DNA of 6,241 nt from positions 1-6,241 of the forward strand of contig JANXZT010000379.1 of assembly GCA_025355395.1 (NCBI GenBank), read 5' to 3'. The DNA comes from Betaproteobacteria bacterium (GTDB taxonomy: Bacteria > Pseudomonadota > Gammaproteobacteria > Burkholderiales > Casimicrobiaceae). This document shows, one piece after another, positions 6,084 to 6,241 of the stretch. Positions within the stretch are counted from its first letter, which is position 1. Each line of letters opens with the position of its first letter. The position numbers and the translations under genes were made by a program. Under the pieces are notes generated by a model. That model saw nothing but the letters and a program-made list of their open reading frames with translations. It was not told where the DNA came from and did not search any database.

Positions 6084-6241
6084 TGTCAGTCCCGGGCGCG
6101 ATGGCGTCCGAACGCGTTTGATATCACCACCACGCCATTCCCGCGCACGCGGGTACCCGAATGCGTCAAATATCAACACTGCGTCATTCCCGCGCACGCG
6201 GGTACCCGAATGCGTCAAATATCAACACTGCGTCATTCCCG
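6084..6241. repeat. Tandem array of 49-bp REP-like units (continues past window end)
   Basis: Exact 49-bp period. Unit 2 is 6181-6229. Unit 1 (6132-6180) differs from it at only two positions. Unit 3 begins at 6230 and is cut by the window edge after 12 matching bases. In register before them lies a decayed unit (6084-6130) matching at about 33 of 47 positions. Each unit consists of a palindromic core CCCGCG-CA-CGCGGG, a second palindrome CGGGTACCCG, and an AT-richer tail ATGCGTCAAATATCAACACT. The core is the same as in the element at 2151-2222. This array and the 6048-6060 palindrome account for the gene-free end of the window; I see no convincing promoter for the permease in 6061-6083. Confidence 0.9.

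Noticed and set aside
6215..6235. IHF-like site in the repeat tail (TATCAA followed by CACT)
   Set aside because: Only the 5' half of the WATCAANNNNTTR consensus fits; the 3' half reads GCG, so binding is not supported.
6084..6241. CRISPR-like periodic palindromic repeats
   Set aside because: The entire 49-bp unit is repeated, including the part that would be the spacer; no unique spacers and no cas gene in the window.

Overview
The window is GC-rich, tightly packed bacterial chromosome. Codon use, the protein families present and the CGTCATTCCCGCG-type palindromic repeats suggest a betaproteobacterium, most likely Burkholderiales. This is an inference from composition and family resemblance, not a search result.

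Left part (1-2120, + strand): a three-gene block joined by two 4-base ATGA overlaps. It holds the C-terminal 242 codons of an AlkA-type 3-methyladenine DNA glycosylase (the 5' end lies outside the window), a complete Ogt-type O6-alkylguanine-DNA alkyltransferase, and a 10-helix EamA/DMT-family permease. The first two repair alkylated DNA by different chemistries, base excision and direct reversal. The transporter is translationally coupled to them, and its substrate cannot be read from sequence.

Middle (2121-3850): a 205-bp spacer carries an imperfect inverted pair of REP-like palindromes (2151-2222) and candidate promoter elements. It is followed by a monocistronic aldehyde dehydrogenase of the coniferyl-aldehyde dehydrogenase type (2326-3786, +). 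This gene runs tail to tail with the next block across a 64-bp gap in which I see no clear intrinsic terminator.

Right part (3851-6047, - strand): part of a nucleoside-type ABC importer operon. In transcription order it has a YufQ/NupQ-like inner-membrane permease (6047 to 5127) and then a BMP/PnrA-family periplasmic binding protein (4969 to 3851). The 157-bp gap between them holds a long imperfect hairpin (about 20 bp paired, 5062-5114) and a possible 31-codon leader ORF. That ORF has a good Shine-Dalgarno sequence and a Pro4 run, and it terminates in an ATGA overlap inside the bmp gene. The ATPase and the partner permease expected for this importer are not in the window.

Right end (6048-6241): no gene. 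A small palindrome abuts the permease start codon. Beyond it lies a head-to-tail array of 49-bp units built on the same 21-bp palindromic core as the 2151-2222 element. The array has one decayed copy in register, two near-identical copies and a third cut by the window edge. I see no clearly new multi-gene system. The most unusual material is the repeat array and the leader between permease and bmp.
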